This document shows positions 58,186 to 64,000 of a DNA stretch of 64,000 bases, piece by piece. Position 1 is the first letter of the stretch; each line of letters opens with the position of its first letter. The position numbers and the translations under genes are program-made. This DNA is from Stereum hirsutum FP-91666 SS1 (taxonomy: Eukaryota > Basidiomycota > Agaricomycetes > Russulales > Stereaceae), in the NCBI RefSeq assembly GCF_000264905.1, contig NW_006763132.1, forward strand, positions 1,279,503 through 1,343,502, given 5' to 3'. The notes beneath the pieces were generated by a model, which worked only from the letters and a program-made list of their open reading frames with translations, was not told the DNA's origin and did not search any database.

Positions 58186-58730
58186 GACCCGACGGTTTTT
58201 GTGTTCCATTCGAGGAGGTATATAGTACTTGGTGCCTTCAACGTCATGGACGCCTGTCGCTGGGTGGTTCTCCATTTGAACCATCTCTGACATCCCAGAT
58301 GCGGTGTCGAGAACAAGAAAATGGAAATAGTGATATTAGCACTGTGCGCTCGTGGCAAAGGACAGAATCCTAGAGACATACATGCCTGGTTCGGAAGCTT
58401 CCAGATGGATTAAATAATGTGGACGCCGAAAACCGCTACCGTCCGAACCCCAATACAATGTGAAACACTCTCGGGTTGCAGCAAACCTCCACCAACATCG
58501 TGACACGATAAAACAAACAAAGTGGCAACGTAAAGGCGAGCCCAAAAGAATAATGATACAGAAACTTCTCGTACGAAGCAGAAAGAGAAAAGACGGTCGA
58601 TGAGAATTATGATAGATAACACGTGGAGTGGACTGGGAGGTCGATTTGGGGTTGCTAACGGCCGTGCGACCGGCGAGGGCCAGGCGTGGATGAATGATTG
58701 ATTGATTAGAACAGGCAATGAGGAAATAAA
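58186..58730. other. Convergent 3' intergenic region
   Basis: 3' flanks of UNG and the bZIP gene. No gene recognised. Confidence 0.5.
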
Positions 58731-59976
58731 TCAATCGATAGTACCGTACGGCGGACGTAGAGTGTGGGAGTTATCGGAAATGCGAGGCGGTGACAGGCGA
58801 CGCATGGAGCCGGACATCGTCATTTGAGGATGGTTAGAGGAGTGAGGGGGAGGAAGTGGTTGATAGTGGTTGATGAGTGGACGGCCGTACTGAGGCTCTG
58901 GAATAGAACGTCGATGAGGATAGGGCATGGAAGATTGCGTAGAGGTCTCTCGGGCATCGTGCACTTGGGGGACGGAGACAGGAGGTGAGTGATGATGCGA
59001 GATGGGCTGTCCTGTATCGGACTGTTGAAAGGACGCCTGTGGATAGGAAAACTGTTGGTGCTCCTCGCGAACGCCGCGAAGAGGGGCGTAGCTTGAGGCT
59101 GCATAAGATTCGGGCATGGGCCGTTCGGCGGTATGGGAGTAGTTGTGCGGCGCCTGTGAGACGGGAGGGAGGTAAATGCCATTGGGCATAGAGGGACGTG
59201 ATGTAGCGGGAATTGGACTGGAATAAGTGTATTGCGACTGAGGCGCGGGCTTATGTGTCGGCATAGGATAGCCAGTCGACGATGAGGACGCGGACGGCTC
59301 GGGTTGTTGTTGTTGTTGTTGCTGTTGTTCGGTGACAAGCATCTGCTGATCCCAAGCGGTTCCTTCGACATTGGATGCCGAATGGGGAGAGGCTCGCATG
59401 GTTCCCGCAGTGGCGGTCATGGTGGACGGAGACAGGGAATGAGTCCGAGTAGAATCTGGGGAGTCGGCTGAGTCTCCACGGCTCGTGGAGTCTGGAGGGC
59501 GTGACAGAGCATCCTGTGAACGCGAACCTGACGCAGATGAAGGGTGTTTCGGTTTGTCCTTCCCAGTAGGTCCCTTGCCAAGCGGAGGTCGGTTAGCTGG
59601 AGGGAGGTTCAGCGCAACACGGAGCGTATTGTTCTCTTCTTCAAGTTCTGCGACCCGCTGCTCGAGAGCCTGGAAATACAAATGAGATGAAATGAATAAA
59701 GAAGTCACTATGTTGGAAATGGAGCCGAACGCGGTGCATACTTCGAGGTGAGCGGCGCGTCGAGCGCGAAAAGCACGCTGACGGGACAAAGCATGGAGGA
59801 GAGAAAACGGGCGATGAGCAGGAGCGATGGAGAGAGAAAAAAGAAAAACAAACCTGGACATCCCTCGCGCGGTTGGGAGGGAGATTGTCATTGCGTTTTC
59901 TACCTCGCTTTATTACTGGTGAGCGGGGAAGACAAGGAGAGCAAGATGGGCTGCGACATACCTTGCCCGACGACAT
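58731..59976 (-). CDS. bZIP transcription factor with an atypical basic region
   Basis: Nuclear DNA-binding protein. Short exons join MSSGK to RGRKRNDNLPPNRARDVQ to RAFRARRAAHLE to ALEQRVAELEEENNTLRVAL. The basic region fits bZIPs, but two residues are added between the invariant Asn and Arg: NRARDVQRAFR (N-x9-R) where canonical factors have N-x7-R (for example NRAAQRAFR). The heptad Leu positions in ALEQRVAELEEENNTLRVAL make a short zipper. Then NLPPANRPPLGKGPTGKDKP, Ser/Pro-rich linker, a Gln run (TEQQQQQQQQPEP) and a Pro/Tyr/His-rich tail ending RPPYGTID. I recall the same RARDVQRAFRARR block in other basidiomycetes, so it is not a mutation of this locus. About 330 residues. Target sites unknown. 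Confidence 0.85.
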
Positions 59977-60495
59977 GGGGAGATGGTGGGCGTCGAGGAG
60001 AGCGATGGCGGGGAGTTGAAAGAGGGAAAGCCGGGTGGCACTATGGGGGACGACGGCGCGTGCACCGGTCGGTAACGGTCGGACTTTATGTTCCAACTCA
60101 GTAGATGGCCGTGTTAGGATGTCGATCAGTGTCCGGCGCCAGGAAAGCTGGACCAGGCCGGCGGAGCACACCCAGGCTGTTGCCAGGGCGCGCCTGTCAC
60201 CCCGTCCGCCGTCCGGATGAGCAGAGAGGGCTGGCTGGTTGAACGACCTCCTCCTTCGCCACAACTCTCACATTTCCTCCAGGATCGTCTCACCGTTCGG
60301 AACAGTGCGAGCGCGTTCTCAACTCAATCTCGCGGACTCATCTCGTCTTCTTGGGCACGAAGGATTGCCATATATGTACATGCTACATACAGAATCTGCC
60401 CATCAATGCCGGCTCCGGGGCTCCGTCCGCATTCGTGCCTAACGCGCGCGATAAGTACAACTTTACCAGGCACAACTCGCAATCATTCCTCGACA
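59977..60495. other. bZIP promoter and XPB 3' flank
   Basis: 519 bp, same-strand spacer. No gene or known site recognised. Confidence 0.45.
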
Positions 60496-63912
<3,417 letters not shown>

Positions 63913-64000
63913 TCCAGAAGCGACGCTGATTCTGTGTTTCGCGATGAGCGGAGAGAGAAGATGCAAACCGGAGTGAAGGATGTGGCCGTCGACTCGAGCA
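63913..64000. other. XPB upstream flank
   Basis: 88 bp at the window edge, upstream of the XPB start. No site called. Confidence 0.4.

Overview
The window looks like nuclear chromosomal DNA of a filamentous basidiomycete, most likely an Agaricomycete and probably a wood or litter decayer. The signs are genes split by many 45-75 nt GT-AG introns, roughly 50% GC, an AA14-type copper oxidase-like protein, a secreted oxalate decarboxylase, an alpha-kinase, and typically basidiomycete forms of SPT2, DUF4112 and bZIP proteins. No bacterial, viral or organellar block is visible. Exon models were built by eye from splice signals, reading-frame continuity and protein similarity, so internal boundaries can be off by a few bases.

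Layout. 1-16.9 kb: SPT2 (partial), a DHA1-type MFS transporter, an unknown nuclear-looking protein, urease, a small Cys/His protein and a second DHA1 paralogue, then a 3.5 kb stretch with no assignable gene. 16.9-27.5 kb: oxalate decarboxylase, adenine deaminase and a DAL5/allantoate-type permease that share a 308 bp promoter, an AA14-like secreted protein and a DUF4112 membrane protein. 28.3-35.2 kb: two low-complexity proteins, a decayed 5'-truncated copy of ORC1, and an assembly gap whose two flanks are the same ~275 bp. 35.2-49.3 kb: an ankyrin protein, a divergent beta-tubulin with about 26 exons, a GAF-hybrid histidine kinase and dolichol kinase. 49.3-56.5 kb: a gene-poor stretch holding an integrase-type helix-turn-helix ORF immediately followed by an alpha-kinase, with two copies of a 79 bp inverted repeat outside them. 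56.5-64 kb: uracil-DNA glycosylase, a bZIP factor and the TFIIH helicase XPB.

How genes may work together. Urease, adenine deaminase and the allantoate-type permease all belong to purine/urea nitrogen scavenging; GATA-type sites lie in the urease promoter and in the shared deaminase/permease promoter. Oxalate decarboxylase and the AA14-like protein are secreted enzymes of the kind used in plant-biomass decay. UNG, XPB, SPT2 and the ORC1 relic are DNA-maintenance or chromatin genes with no evident linkage.

Most unusual points: the ORC1 pseudogene; the HTH plus alpha-kinase pair, which one inserted A would make a single fused gene; the beta-tubulin with 6, 9 and 12 nt micro-exons and altered benzimidazole-site residues; a 6 nt micro-exon in the first MFS gene; and the false-duplication signature around the N run.
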